Positions 54,578 to 62,826 of a stretch of 64,000 nt of DNA are shown in pieces. The DNA is from Acidobacteriota bacterium (lineage in GTDB: Bacteria; Acidobacteriota; Thermoanaerobaculia; Thermoanaerobaculales; Thermoanaerobaculaceae): assembly GCA_016213675.1 (NCBI GenBank), contig JACQZW010000039.1, positions 62,001-126,000 of the forward strand, in the 5' to 3' direction. The notes under the pieces were generated by a model that saw only the letters and a program-made list of their open reading frames with translations, did not search any database and was not told the origin of the DNA. Both the position numbers and the translations under genes were made by a program. Positions within the stretch are counted from its first letter, which is position 1; each line of letters begins with the position of its first letter.

Positions 54578-54820
54578 ATGCCGGTCGATCCACAGCTCCT
54601 GGAGATCCTCGTCTGCCCCGCGTGCAAGACCGACCTGGAGCTCGTCCAGCTTCCGCAGGCGACCGCGTCGACGCTGGTGGAGCGCTACCGTGAGAAGTTC
54701 CGCGACGAGACGCCGGAGGTCCACGAGGGGCTGCGCTGCTCCGCCTGTCGCCGGACCTACCCGATCGTCTCCGACATCCCGGTCATGCTGGTCGACGAGG
54801 CGCTGCCGGCGGAGGTCTGA
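54578..54820 (+). CDS. Trm112-like zinc-binding protein
   Basis: 80 residues: two zinc knuckles CPAC (C13, C16) and CSAC (C54, C57), then [18 protein letters not shown], the typical Trm112/YcaR ending. Between the knuckles is a helical insert of about 26 residues that most short bacterial members lack. Trm112 proteins activate methyltransferases; bacterial members often lie near lipid A or envelope genes, as here. GCGGAGG is before ATG 54578. An O-antigen ligase-like gene follows after six bases. Confidence 0.87.
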   Translation: MPVDPQLLEILVCPACKTDLELVQLPQATASTLVERYREKFRDETPEVHEGLRCSACRRTYPIVSDIPVMLVDEALPAEV

Positions 54821-54826
54821 GCCGCA

Positions 54827-55990
54827 TTGAACGGTGCCGCGCCGACGTCGCGCGCCCGGCTGGTGGCGGCGGCGGCCGTCACTGCGGTGGGCTTCCTCTC
54901 CTGGCGGATCGGGCTGGCCAACTTCCTTTTCAGCATCGGCCTGCTCGCCGCCATCGTGGCCTGGCGCCGGGGTGAGCTCCGGGGTCTTCCGCTCGGCCAG
55001 CGGGTGCTGCTGCCGGTGGCCGCGTTGATCGCGACCGCCCTGCTGTCGGCGGTGTTCTCCCTCGACCCCCTGGCCAGCCTCGGCAAGCTGCCCCGTCTCG
55101 TCACGCTGCTCCTCGTCCCGTTGGCCGCGCTCCTCATCGACGCGACGTGGTGGCGTCGGCTGGTGGTCGCGCTCGCGGTCTCGACGACCGTCCTCGCGGT
55201 GTGGGGCTTCGTGCAGTACGTCCAGGGCGCGGACAACCTGACGCAGCGCATCCACGGACCGCTGTCGCACTACATGACGTACTCCGGGCTGCTGCTGCAG
55301 GCGGTGCTCGTGCTCGTCGCCGAGGTCGCGGTAGAGCACCGCGGCCGCGCCTGGTGGCTGCTGCCGCCGGCCGTGCTCGGGACCGTGGCGATCCTCCTCT
55401 CCCTGACCCGGAACGCCTGGGTGGGCCTGGCCGTGGGACTGCTGCTGCTGGCGGCGGTGTGGCGGCGGCGCCTCCTGCTCGTCTACCCGGTGCTCGCCGT
55501 CTTGATCTGGCTGGCCGCCCCGCGGGCGGTGCTCGACCGCGCGGTCTCGGCGTTCGACCTGCGGCAGCACGCGAACTACGACCGGGTGTGCATGGCGATC
55601 TCGGGCGTCCAGATGCTCCGTGACCACCCGTGGGTCGGCGTGGGATTGGACATGGTGCCGCGGCTCTACCCGCTGTACCGGCGCGACGACGCGCCGCGCT
55701 GGCGGGTGCCTCATCTGCACAACAACCCGCTGCAGATCGCCGCCGAGCGGGGGGTGGGCGGACTGGCGGCCTACCTGTGGCTGCTCGCGGCGTTCTTCGC
55801 CACCACCTGGCGGGCCCTGCCGCGCCTCGTCGGGGATGCCCGCGCGCCGGTCGCCGCGGCGCTCGTAGCGGTCGCCGGGATCAGCGCCGCGGGTCTGTTC
55901 GAGTACAACTTCGGAGACGCCGAGGTGCAATACCTGACGCTGATCCTGATCGGCGCCGGAGCGGCGGCGGCCGAGCGGGGCGCGACGTGA
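54827..55990 (+). CDS. O-antigen ligase/polymerase family membrane protein
   Basis: 387 residues with about ten membrane segments and a large periplasmic loop (residues 225-300) holding the family signature, including HPWVGVGLDMV and HLHNNPLQIAAERGVGGL, with the conserved H-x-H-N. It belongs to the Wzy/WaaL-C family. Which activity (polymerase or ligase) cannot be told from the sequence. Start TTG 54827, 11 bases after GGAGG. The stop overlaps the xseA start by four bases. Confidence 0.83.
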   Translation: MNGAAPTSRARLVAAAAVTAVGFLSWRIGLANFLFSIGLLAAIVAWRRGELRGLPLGQRVLLPVAALIATALLSAVFSLDPLASLGKLPRLVTLLLVPLAALLIDATWWRRLVVALAVSTTVLAVWGFVQYVQGADNLTQRIHGPLSHYMTYSGLLLQAVLVLVAEVAVEHRGRAWWLLPPAVLGTVAILLSLTRNAWVGLAVGLLLLAAVWRRRLLLVYPVLAVLIWLAAPRAVLDRAVSAFDLRQHANYDRVCMAISGVQMLRDHPWVGVGLDMVPRLYPLYRRDDAPRWRVPHLHNNPLQIAAERGVGGLAAYLWLLAAFFATTWRALPRLVGDARAPVAAALVAVAGISAAGLFEYNFGDAEVQYLTLILIGAGAAAAERGAT

Positions 55991-57384
55991 GCGGGCGGAT
56001 CTGGGGCGTCGGCGAGCTGATCGGCGAGCTCAACGCGCAGCTCGCCGGGGCGTTCGGCGACGTCTGGCTGCGCGGCGAGCTGTCCGGCGTCAAGGTGGCC
56101 GGCTCGGGACACCGCTACTTCCAGATCAAGGACGCCGAAGGGATGCTGTCGTGCACCCTGTGGGCGGCGCGCGCCGACCGCCTGCGCTTCAAGCTGACCG
56201 ACGGCCTGGCCGTGCTGGTGCGCGGCAAGGTCAACGTCTATGCCCAGCGGGGCTCGCTGCAGCTCGACGTGCTCGAGCTCGTCCCCGAGGGGATCGGCGA
56301 GCTCCAGCTCGCGTTCGAGCAGCTCAAGGCGAAGCTTGCCGCCGAGGGGCTGTTCGCCCCGGAGCGCAAGCGGGCCCTCCCGGCGCTGCCGCAGCGGCTC
56401 GGGCTGGTCACCTCGTCTTCGGGCGCCGCGGGGCGCGACGTCCTCAAGGTGCTGTCGCGCCACGACCACCTGCAGGTGCTGCTCGTCCCGGTCCGCGTGC
56501 AGGGCCGGGGGGCGGAGGGCGAGGTGGCCCGCGCGGTGCGCTGGCTCGGCCGCTCCGGCCGGGTCGACGTCGTGCGGGTGGTGCGCGGCGGCGGCTCGCT
56601 CGAGGACCTCTGGGCGTTCAACGAGGAGGTCGTGGCACGGGCGATCGCCGCCTGCGAGGTGCCGGTGATCTCCGGCGTCGGCCACGAGGTGGACTTCACG
56701 ATCGCCGACTTCGTCGCCGACGTGCGGGCGGCGACACCGACCCAGGCCGCGGAGATGGTCGTCGCCCGGCTCGAGGACCAGGAGCGCCGGATCGACCGCG
56801 CCGACGAGGTCCTGCGGCACGTCCTGGCGCGGCGCCTCGACCGCGGGGGGCTACGGTTGCGCGGCGCCGAGGGCGCCCGCGGCCTGGCCTCGCTGCCGGC
56901 GCGCCTCGGCGAGCTCGACCAGCGGTTGCGCCGCCTCGAGGCGCTGCCGCAGCGCCTGCGCGCCCTGGTCGTGGCGCGCCACCGGCGGCTGGAGAGCACC
57001 ACGGGCGCCCTCCTGCGCTGGCCGGTCCGCTTCGGCGCGCCGCGGCGCCGGGAGGTGGTGACCGCGCGGCTCGCGGTGGCGGTCGAGCGGCTGCGCTTCG
57101 TCGCCCGCCGCCGGCGCATGCAGCTCGACGGCCTGGGGCGGGCGCTCGCGGCGCTGTCGCCGGCCGCGATCCTCGAGCGGGGCTACTCGATCACGACCCG
57201 GGAAGGCGTCGAGGCGCCGCTTCGCGACGCCGCGGACGTGACCGCCGGCGAACGCCTCGTCACGAGGCTGGCGCGCGGCGAGCTGCGCTCCCTCGTCCTC
57301 GGCCGGGACGTGGCGACGCAGGGCTCACTGTTCGGAGATTCAGGGGAGAGCGGAGAGGGGAGAGGGGAGAACGGTTCATCATGA
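55987..57384 (+). CDS. xseA: Exodeoxyribonuclease VII large subunit
   Basis: 465 residues: N-terminal OB domain (GDVWLRGELSGVKVAGSGHRYFQIKDAEGMLSCTLW), then the XseA core (LGLVTSSSGAAGRDVLKVLSRH, VVRGGGSLEDLWAFNEEVVARAIAACEVPVISGVGHEVDFTIADFVADVRAATPTQAAEMVV) with the catalytic Asp/His region, and a coiled-coil C-terminal half. It degrades single-stranded DNA with XseB. GTG 55987 overlaps the upstream stop (GTGA). The last 14 residues (GDSGESGEGRGENG) come from a purine-rich repeat, copy B, and are not part of the fold. Confidence 0.95.
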   Translation: MSGRIWGVGELIGELNAQLAGAFGDVWLRGELSGVKVAGSGHRYFQIKDAEGMLSCTLWAARADRLRFKLTDGLAVLVRGKVNVYAQRGSLQLDVLELVPEGIGELQLAFEQLKAKLAAEGLFAPERKRALPALPQRLGLVTSSSGAAGRDVLKVLSRHDHLQVLLVPVRVQGRGAEGEVARAVRWLGRSGRVDVVRVVRGGGSLEDLWAFNEEVVARAIAACEVPVISGVGHEVDFTIADFVADVRAATPTQAAEMVVARLEDQERRIDRADEVLRHVLARRLDRGGLRLRGAEGARGLASLPARLGELDQRLRRLEALPQRLRALVVARHRRLESTTGALLRWPVRFGAPRRREVVTARLAVAVERLRFVARRRRMQLDGLGRALAALSPAAILERGYSITTREGVEAPLRDAADVTAGERLVTRLARGELRSLVLGRDVATQGSLFGDSGESGEGRGENGSS

Positions 57385-57430
57385 ACAGGCTCAGGCCGTT
57401 TCTCTGCCCTCTTCCCTCTCCCCTCACCCC
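57343..57430. repeat. Purine/pyrimidine hairpin repeat, copy B
   Basis: A purine arm (57343-57374, GGGGAGAGCGGAGAGGGG... ending ACGG) faces a pyrimidine arm (57395-57430, CCGTTTCTCTGCCCTCTTCCC...), with a palindromic loop GTTCAT-C-ATGAAC. The left arm supplies the last codons and the stop of xseA. Copy A is at 43756-43841. Confidence 0.65.
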
Positions 57431-57454
57431 TGGGTGGCAGGGAAGGGAGGTTTC

Positions 57455-57676
57455 GTGAGCAAGGAGACGTTCGAAGAAGCGCTCGCGCAGCTCGAGGACG
57501 TGGTGGCGAAGCTCGAGGACGAGTCGGTCGGACTCGAGGACGCCCTTAAGCTCTTCGAGCGCGGTGTGAAGCTGGCGAAGCGCTGCCGCACGCAGCTCGA
57601 GTCGGTGGAGAAGCGGGTCGAGCAGCTCCTCGCCGAGGCGGGCGAGACGGCCCCGTTCGAGCCGGAGGAGAGCTGA
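57455..57676 (+). CDS. xseB: Exodeoxyribonuclease VII small subunit
   Basis: 73 residues, helical: FEEALAQLEDVVAKLEDESVGLEDALKLFERGVKLAKRCRTQLESVEKRVEQLL, the complete XseB pattern. It forms the multi-subunit nuclease with XseA. GTG 57455 follows GGGAGG; the gene begins 70 bases after xseA because a repeat has been placed between them. A polyprenyl synthetase gene follows after two bases. Confidence 0.95.
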   Translation: MSKETFEEALAQLEDVVAKLEDESVGLEDALKLFERGVKLAKRCRTQLESVEKRVEQLLAEAGETAPFEPEES

Positions 57677-57678
57677 TC

Positions 57679-58566
57679 GTGGACCTCGCGGCGCTCCTCG
57701 CGAGCGAGCGGCGAGCGGTCGACGCCGCGCTCGACCGGCTGCTGCCGCCGGTGGGCGCCTGGCCCGCGCGGCTGCACGAGGCGATGCGCTACGCGGTGTT
57801 CGGCGGCGGCAAGCGGGTCCGCCCGCTCCTCGTCCGCACGGCCTACCGGGCGGCCGGGGGCCGCGACGAGGCGGCGCTCGAGCCCGCCTGTGCCGTCGAG
57901 CTGATCCACACCTATTCGCTCGTCCACGACGACCTGCCGGCGATGGACGACGACACCCTGCGCCGCGGCCGGCCGACGGTGCACGTGGCATTCGACGAGG
58001 CGCTCGCGATTCTCGCCGGCGACGCGCTGCTCACCGAGGGGTTCGCCGTCCTCGCGCGCTATCCCGAGCCCGCGTCGTTCGCCGCCCGGCGAGCCGAGGC
58101 GTGCCGGTTGCTGGCGGCCGCCGCCGGGTCGTCCGGCATGGTCGGCGGCCAGGTCGAGGACATCGAGGCGACCGGCGCAGCGCCCGATGCCGCCCGGCTC
58201 GAGCGCGTCCACCGGGCGAAGACCGGCGCGCTGCTCGCGGCCTCGGTGGAGCTCGGCGCCCTGCTCGCCGGGGCCGACGCCGGCCGCCGCGCGGCCTTCG
58301 GCGAGTTCGGTCACCGTCTCGGCTTACTCTTTCAGATCGTTGATGATATCCTCGACGTCACGGGCACGGCGAGGAGTCTCGGCAAGAGCCCGGGGAAGGA
58401 CGCGGCCGCGGGCAAGCTGACGTACCCCGCGGTCTTCGGCCTCGAGACGACACGAGCGAAGCTGGCCGACCTCGCCGCCTCCCTGGACGCCGAGGCGCGC
58501 GGGCTGGAGGGCGAAGGCTCGGTGCTCGCGGGCCTGGTCGACTATGTCGCCAGGCGCGACCGGTAA
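57679..58566 (+). CDS. ispA: Polyprenyl diphosphate synthase (FPP/GGPP type)
   Basis: 295 residues. First Asp-rich motif DDLPAMDDD (D84-D92), which is the DDx4D form, second motif DDILD (D222-D226), GGKRVRPLL for IPP binding, KTGALLAASVELG. It condenses IPP with allylic diphosphates; the chain length (C15 or C20) is not certain. Following xseB and preceding dxs is the common bacterial order. GTG 57679, preceded by GGAGGAG. Confidence 0.92.
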   Translation: MDLAALLASERRAVDAALDRLLPPVGAWPARLHEAMRYAVFGGGKRVRPLLVRTAYRAAGGRDEAALEPACAVELIHTYSLVHDDLPAMDDDTLRRGRPTVHVAFDEALAILAGDALLTEGFAVLARYPEPASFAARRAEACRLLAAAAGSSGMVGGQVEDIEATGAAPDAARLERVHRAKTGALLAASVELGALLAGADAGRRAAFGEFGHRLGLLFQIVDDILDVTGTARSLGKSPGKDAAAGKLTYPAVFGLETTRAKLADLAASLDAEARGLEGEGSVLAGLVDYVARRDR

Positions 58567-58574
58567 GGGACGGC

Positions 58575-60491
58575 ATGGGATACCTCGACAGGATCGAAAG
58601 CCCGGCGGATCTCCGGAAGCTCCCCGTGGAAGCGCTCGGCGAGCTGGCGGAGGAGCTGCGCCGCTTCCTCATCGCCTCGGTCTCGCGCTCCGGTGGGCAC
58701 CTGGCCTCGGGGCTCGGCGCCGTCGAGCTGACCCTGGCGCTGCACTACGCCTTCGACACGCCGCGCGACCTGCTGGTCTGGGACGTCGGACACCAGTGCT
58801 ACCCGCACAAGGTGCTCACTGGACGGCGCGATCGCTTCAGCACGCTCCGCGCCTACGGTGGGATCTCCGGCTTCCTCAAGCGCGAGGAGAGCGAGTACGA
58901 CGTCTTCAACGCCGGCCACGCCTCGACGTCGATCTCCGCCGCCCTCGGCATGGCGGCGGCACGCGACCTGAAGGGCGACGACCACGCGGTGGTCGCGATC
59001 ATAGGCGACGGCGGGCTGACCGGCGGCATGGCGATGGAGGGGCTCAACCAGGCCGGCTACCTCGACCGGCGGCTGATGATCGTCCTCAACGACAACGAGA
59101 TGTCGATCTCGCCCAACGTTGGCGCCTGGCAGGGGTACCTGAACCGCATCCTGCACGGGCAGCCGTACCGCCGACTCAAGGACGACATCGAGAGCTTCCT
59201 CCTCCACATCCCCCGCGTCGGCGAGGGGATGCTGAAGTTCGCCAAGCAGGCCGAGCAGATGGCCAAGCAGCTCCTCGTCCCGGGCATCCTGTTCGAGGAG
59301 CTCGGGTTCAAGTACGTCGGGCCGATCAACGGCCACTCGCTGCCGCAGCTCATCACGACGCTCAGGCAGTGGAAGGACCACAAGCACCCGGTCCTCGTCC
59401 ACGTCGTCACGCGCAAGGGCAAGGGATACGAGCCCGCCGAGAACGACCCGGTGTTCTGGCACGGCGCCACGCCGTTCGAGATCGAGACCGGCGAGGTCAA
59501 GAAGAAGTCGGGTCCGCCGTCGTACACCAAGGTGTTCGCCCAGACGCTGACCGAGCTGGCCAAGGGAGACCCGCGGATCGTCGCGATCACCGCGGCGATG
59601 CCCGAGGGCACGGGGCTCGACATCTTCGCCAAGGTCCACAAGGACCGCTTCTTCGACGTCGGCATCTGCGAGCAGCACGCCGTGACGTTCGCGGCCGGGC
59701 TCGCCACCCGCGGCCTGCGCCCGGTCGTCGCCATCTACTCGACGTTCCTGCAGCGGTCGTACGACCAGATCTTCCACGACGTCTGCACGATGCGGCTACC
59801 GGTCACGTTCGCGATCGACCGCGGCGGCCTGGTCGGCGCCGACGGGCCCACCCACCACGGCGTGTTCGACCTCTCCTTCCTGCGGGTCCTGCCCGACATC
59901 GTCGTCATGGCGCCGAAGGACGAGGACGAGCTGCGCCACATGCTGCTCACCGCCCTCGAGTGCGGCGGCCCGGCGGCGCTGCGCTACCCGCGTGGCAACG
60001 GACTCGGCCTGCCGCTCGACGCCCTGCCGCGCGCGTTGCCGCTCGGCAAGGCCGAGGTGCTGCGCGGCGGTCGTGACGGCCTCGTCTGGGCGGTCGGCAC
60101 GCTGGCCACCGACGCGCGGCTCGCCGCCGAGCGGCTCGTCGCCGAGGGCGGCCCGGACCTCACGGTGGTCAACGCGCGCTTCGTCAAGCCGCTCGACGTC
60201 GAGCTGCTGCGGAGCCAGGTCGCCGCCGGCTCGCGGGTGATGACCGTGGAGGTGAACGCGCTCGCCGGCGGCTTCGGCGCCGCCGTCATGGAGGCGATCG
60301 CCGACTGCGGCGTGCCCGGCGTCGTCGTCGAACGACTCGGGATCCCCGACGAGTACCAGCCGCACGGCAGCCAGGAGATCCTCCGCGCCCGGCTCGACCT
60401 CGACGTCGAGGGGATCATGCGGCGCGCCCGCGCCTTCTTCCCCCGCGCCGCGGCCCCGGCCCGCCCGGCCAGCATTCCCCGGCCGGCCTGA
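58575..60491 (+). CDS. dxs: 1-deoxy-D-xylulose-5-phosphate synthase
   Basis: 638 residues, the full length of the family. N-terminal DXS signature LASGLGAVELTLALHY, VWDVGHQCYPHK, TPP-binding GDGGLTGGMAMEGLN with NDNEMSISPNVG, then the transketolase-like middle domain (FFDVGICEQHAVTFAAGLA with catalytic His/Glu, DRGGLVGADGPTHHGVFDLSFLR) and the C-terminal domain. It makes DXP from pyruvate and glyceraldehyde-3-phosphate, the first step of the MEP pathway, supplying the synthase upstream. The last 25 residues are Ala/Pro/Arg-rich and end in a C-rich repeat. Confidence 0.96.
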   Translation: MGYLDRIESPADLRKLPVEALGELAEELRRFLIASVSRSGGHLASGLGAVELTLALHYAFDTPRDLLVWDVGHQCYPHKVLTGRRDRFSTLRAYGGISGFLKREESEYDVFNAGHASTSISAALGMAAARDLKGDDHAVVAIIGDGGLTGGMAMEGLNQAGYLDRRLMIVLNDNEMSISPNVGAWQGYLNRILHGQPYRRLKDDIESFLLHIPRVGEGMLKFAKQAEQMAKQLLVPGILFEELGFKYVGPINGHSLPQLITTLRQWKDHKHPVLVHVVTRKGKGYEPAENDPVFWHGATPFEIETGEVKKKSGPPSYTKVFAQTLTELAKGDPRIVAITAAMPEGTGLDIFAKVHKDRFFDVGICEQHAVTFAAGLATRGLRPVVAIYSTFLQRSYDQIFHDVCTMRLPVTFAIDRGGLVGADGPTHHGVFDLSFLRVLPDIVVMAPKDEDELRHMLLTALECGGPAALRYPRGNGLGLPLDALPRALPLGKAEVLRGGRDGLVWAVGTLATDARLAAERLVAEGGPDLTVVNARFVKPLDVELLRSQVAAGSRVMTVEVNALAGGFGAAVMEAIADCGVPGVVVERLGIPDEYQPHGSQEILRARLDLDVEGIMRRARAFFPRAAAPARPASIPRPA

Positions 60492-60716
60492 ACCGCCCAC
60501 CCGCCCAGGGGTGCCCACCCAACCGCCCACCCAGGGGTGCCCTCCCGCCCTTCCGCCCAGGCTTGCCCACCCACCCCTCCACCCAGGGGTGCCCTCGCAC
60601 CCAACCGCCCAGGGTTACCCCTCCGCCCTCCCGGCCAGGGTTGAAGGCGGGGAAGAGTCTCCCCCTTCAACCCTCCAACCCTCCAACCCCGGAGGGGCGG
60701 CCGGGGGCAACCCTGT
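60492..60716. repeat. C-rich degenerate tandem repeat after dxs
   Basis: About six imperfect copies, 25-30 bases apart, of a unit with core CCGCCCACCCAGGGGTGCCC, followed by the hairpin GGGTTGAAGG (60638-60647) / CCTTCAACCC (60664-60673) and three CAACCCTC units. The minus strand is G-rich and could form quadruplexes. No gene is seen here; the tract probably ends the dxs transcript by structure. Confidence 0.7.
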
Positions 60717-60784
60717 CTTGCTGGTTGGTGCATCATGGAGGAGCGCGGTCGAGACGCCGCGTCGGAGGTGGCGTGCAGGTGGCG

Positions 60785-62593
60785 ATGCGAAACGCCGTGA
60801 TCCTGGCTGCGGTCCTCGCTGCGGCCGCGCGGACCGGGACCGCCCTGGAGCCGCCCAAGCCGGGCGAGGTGTGGCGCCGGGTCGCGATCGGCGACATCGT
60901 CGTCGTGTCCAACGCCGAGCCCGCGCTCGTCCAGGAGGTGGCGGACAACCTCGCAGCGGTCCGTCCGGCCCTGGCGCGCGCGAGCGGGCTGAGGATCCAC
61001 GCCCCCGTGACCACCACCGCCTACCTGTTTCGCTCGGGCTCGAGCTACCGGCCGTACCGTGACGCCGTCCTCGGCCGGAAGAGCGAGTCCGGCGCGGTCT
61101 TCCTCCAGCTCCGCGACGGCAACCTCCTCATCGTCGACGGCAGCAAGCTCGACGCCGCGCTGCCGGTCCCGTACCGCACGCTGGCCGACTCGTACCTCGG
61201 CAGCAGCGTGCCGGGGCTCTCGCCGTGGGTCAGGGAGGGCCTGGCCGAGCTCCTGTCGACGCTGGCGCGCTCCGCGACCGGGGTGACGATCGGTGGCCCG
61301 ATCGCCGAGCACCTCCGCCTGCTCCAGGCCCAGCCCCCCATCCCCGTCAGCGCGCTGCTGACGGCGCGCCCGTCCACGCCGGAGCTCGCCGTGTGGACGC
61401 GCCACGGCGTCTTCGCAGCCGAGTCGTGGGCCGTCGCGCACACCCTCTTCCTCGGCGGCGAGGGGAGGGGGGGCCGCCTGCCTCGCTACCTCGATCTCTT
61501 CGGCGAGGGAGGCTCGGTGGAGTCGTGCCTGGCGGCGGCGTTCGGCACGACCCCGGTCGAGCTCGAGCGCGAGCTGCAGGCCGTCGTGCGCGGCACGCTG
61601 CCCCCGGTGCTGACGTTGGCGTCAGGTGACCTCGGTGTGCCGGCCGCGGCGGAGCCGGCGCAGATCCCGCGCGACGAGCTGCTCTTCCTGCTCGGGAACC
61701 TCCTCGCCCACGCGCGGGCGGCCAACACCGCCGACGCCGAGGCGTTCCTCACGGAGGCGATCTCCATCAACCCCTCCCTGGCCCCGGCGTACGGGATGCG
61801 GGCCATCATCCAGACCCGGCTCGGCCTGGACGACGCGGCGACCGCCGACCTGGAGAAAGGCGTCTCCCTCGAGTCCGGCGATCCCCGACCCACCCTGACC
61901 TACGCCGACTTCCTGGGCGAGCGGCTCACCGAGCGGGTGCGACGGGGCGGCAAGGCGTCGGCCGAGGAGCTGGCGCGGATCCGCGCCCTCTACCGCCGCA
62001 GCCTCGCGCTCGACCCGCAACGGAGCCGGGCCTGGGCGGGCCTGGGCTTCACGTACCTCCTCGCCGAGACGGAATCCGCCGACGGGATCGCCGCACTGGA
62101 GCGCTGCCTGGAGCTCGAGCCGGCGCATCTCGACGCCGCCTTCAACCTGGTCCTGCTCTACGCCCGCTCCGGCCGGCGCGACGACGCGGCCGCGCTCATC
62201 GACCGGGTGGTGCGGCACGGGCCCGACCGGGCACTCGAGCGGGCGGCCCGTGACGCACTGCTCGTCGCCGACCTCCGCCACGCCGACCAGCTCGTCGCGG
62301 ACGGCAAGAGCGACGTCGCGCTCGGGATCCTCGAGCGGGTCGGTGCCGAGGCGGGCAGCGACCGGCTGCGGTCGGAGGCCGCGCGCCGCATCGTGGCCGC
62401 CCGGCGCGCCGCGGAGATCGCCCGCCAGGCGGCGCGCTTCGACGAAGCGCTGGCGGCGATCCGGGCCCGCGACTACCAGGGCGCCATGGCGATCCTCAAG
62501 GAGCTCGAGCCCGTCGCGATCGACCCCGACCTGCTGCAGGCCATCGCCGACACCGAGTCGGACATCCTCCCCTTCCTCCAGCCGCGGCGCTGA
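60785..62593 (+). CDS. Secreted TPR protein with degenerate peptidase-MA-like domain
   Basis: 602 residues. Signal peptide (AVILAAVLAAAARTGTA), then an approximately 250-residue domain with VSPWVREGLAELLSTLARS-like segment LSPWVREGLAELL, which matches the second half of a peptidase-MA (gluzincin) site, but the HExxH that should precede it is missing (YRTLADSYLG). From about residue 310 to 540 are six or more TPR units (AYGMRAIIQTRLGLDDAATADLEKG, AWAGLGFTYLLAETESADGIAALERCLE, AAFNLVLLYARSGRRDDAAAL). Periplasmic scaffold or binding protein is likely. ATG 60785 is chosen; GTG 60773 with GGAGG is an alternative. Confidence 0.72.
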   Translation: MRNAVILAAVLAAAARTGTALEPPKPGEVWRRVAIGDIVVVSNAEPALVQEVADNLAAVRPALARASGLRIHAPVTTTAYLFRSGSSYRPYRDAVLGRKSESGAVFLQLRDGNLLIVDGSKLDAALPVPYRTLADSYLGSSVPGLSPWVREGLAELLSTLARSATGVTIGGPIAEHLRLLQAQPPIPVSALLTARPSTPELAVWTRHGVFAAESWAVAHTLFLGGEGRGGRLPRYLDLFGEGGSVESCLAAAFGTTPVELERELQAVVRGTLPPVLTLASGDLGVPAAAEPAQIPRDELLFLLGNLLAHARAANTADAEAFLTEAISINPSLAPAYGMRAIIQTRLGLDDAATADLEKGVSLESGDPRPTLTYADFLGERLTERVRRGGKASAEELARIRALYRRSLALDPQRSRAWAGLGFTYLLAETESADGIAALERCLELEPAHLDAAFNLVLLYARSGRRDDAAALIDRVVRHGPDRALERAARDALLVADLRHADQLVADGKSDVALGILERVGAEAGSDRLRSEAARRIVAARRAAEIARQAARFDEALAAIRARDYQGAMAILKELEPVAIDPDLLQAIADTESDILPFLQPRR

Positions 62594-62758
62594 GAGCTTG
62601 TGAGAGAACCACAAGCTCTCAGCGCGCCTCGCCGTCCTCGGCGAGGCGCGGCGGGTGGGGTGAAGCCCGCGACTTCACGTCGCGGGCGAGGGGCGGGCGG
62701 CAGCCCGCCCCGGCTGAGATGGTCAGAGCTTGTGAAGAGGTTTCTTCACAAGCTCTGA
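62591..62758. repeat. Composite element of five perfect hairpins
   Basis: In order: TGAGAGCTTGTG (62591-62602) / CACAAGCTCTCA (62610-62621); GCGCCTCGCCG (62624-62634) / CGGCGAGGCGC (62639-62649); GCCCGCGAC (62665-62673) / GTCGCGGGC (62679-62687); GGGGCGGGC (62690-62698) / GCCCCGCCCC-type arm (62703-62711); TCAGAGCTTGTGAAGA (62723-62738) / TCTTCACAAGCTCTGA (62743-62758). The first and last share AGAGCTTGTG, so the 168-base block has related hairpins at both ends. The first arm includes the stop codon of the TPR gene. Confidence 0.85.
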
Positions 62759-62826
62759 GCCCCGGCCGGGGTCGTTGCGACGCCGTATGATGGGTCGAGC
62801 GGCCGACGCCGCGCCGGGAGGGTCTG

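Noticed and set aside
60492..60716. CRISPR array
   Set aside because: The copies are degenerate, have no regular unique spacers and no cas genes are nearby; it is an imperfect tandem repeat.
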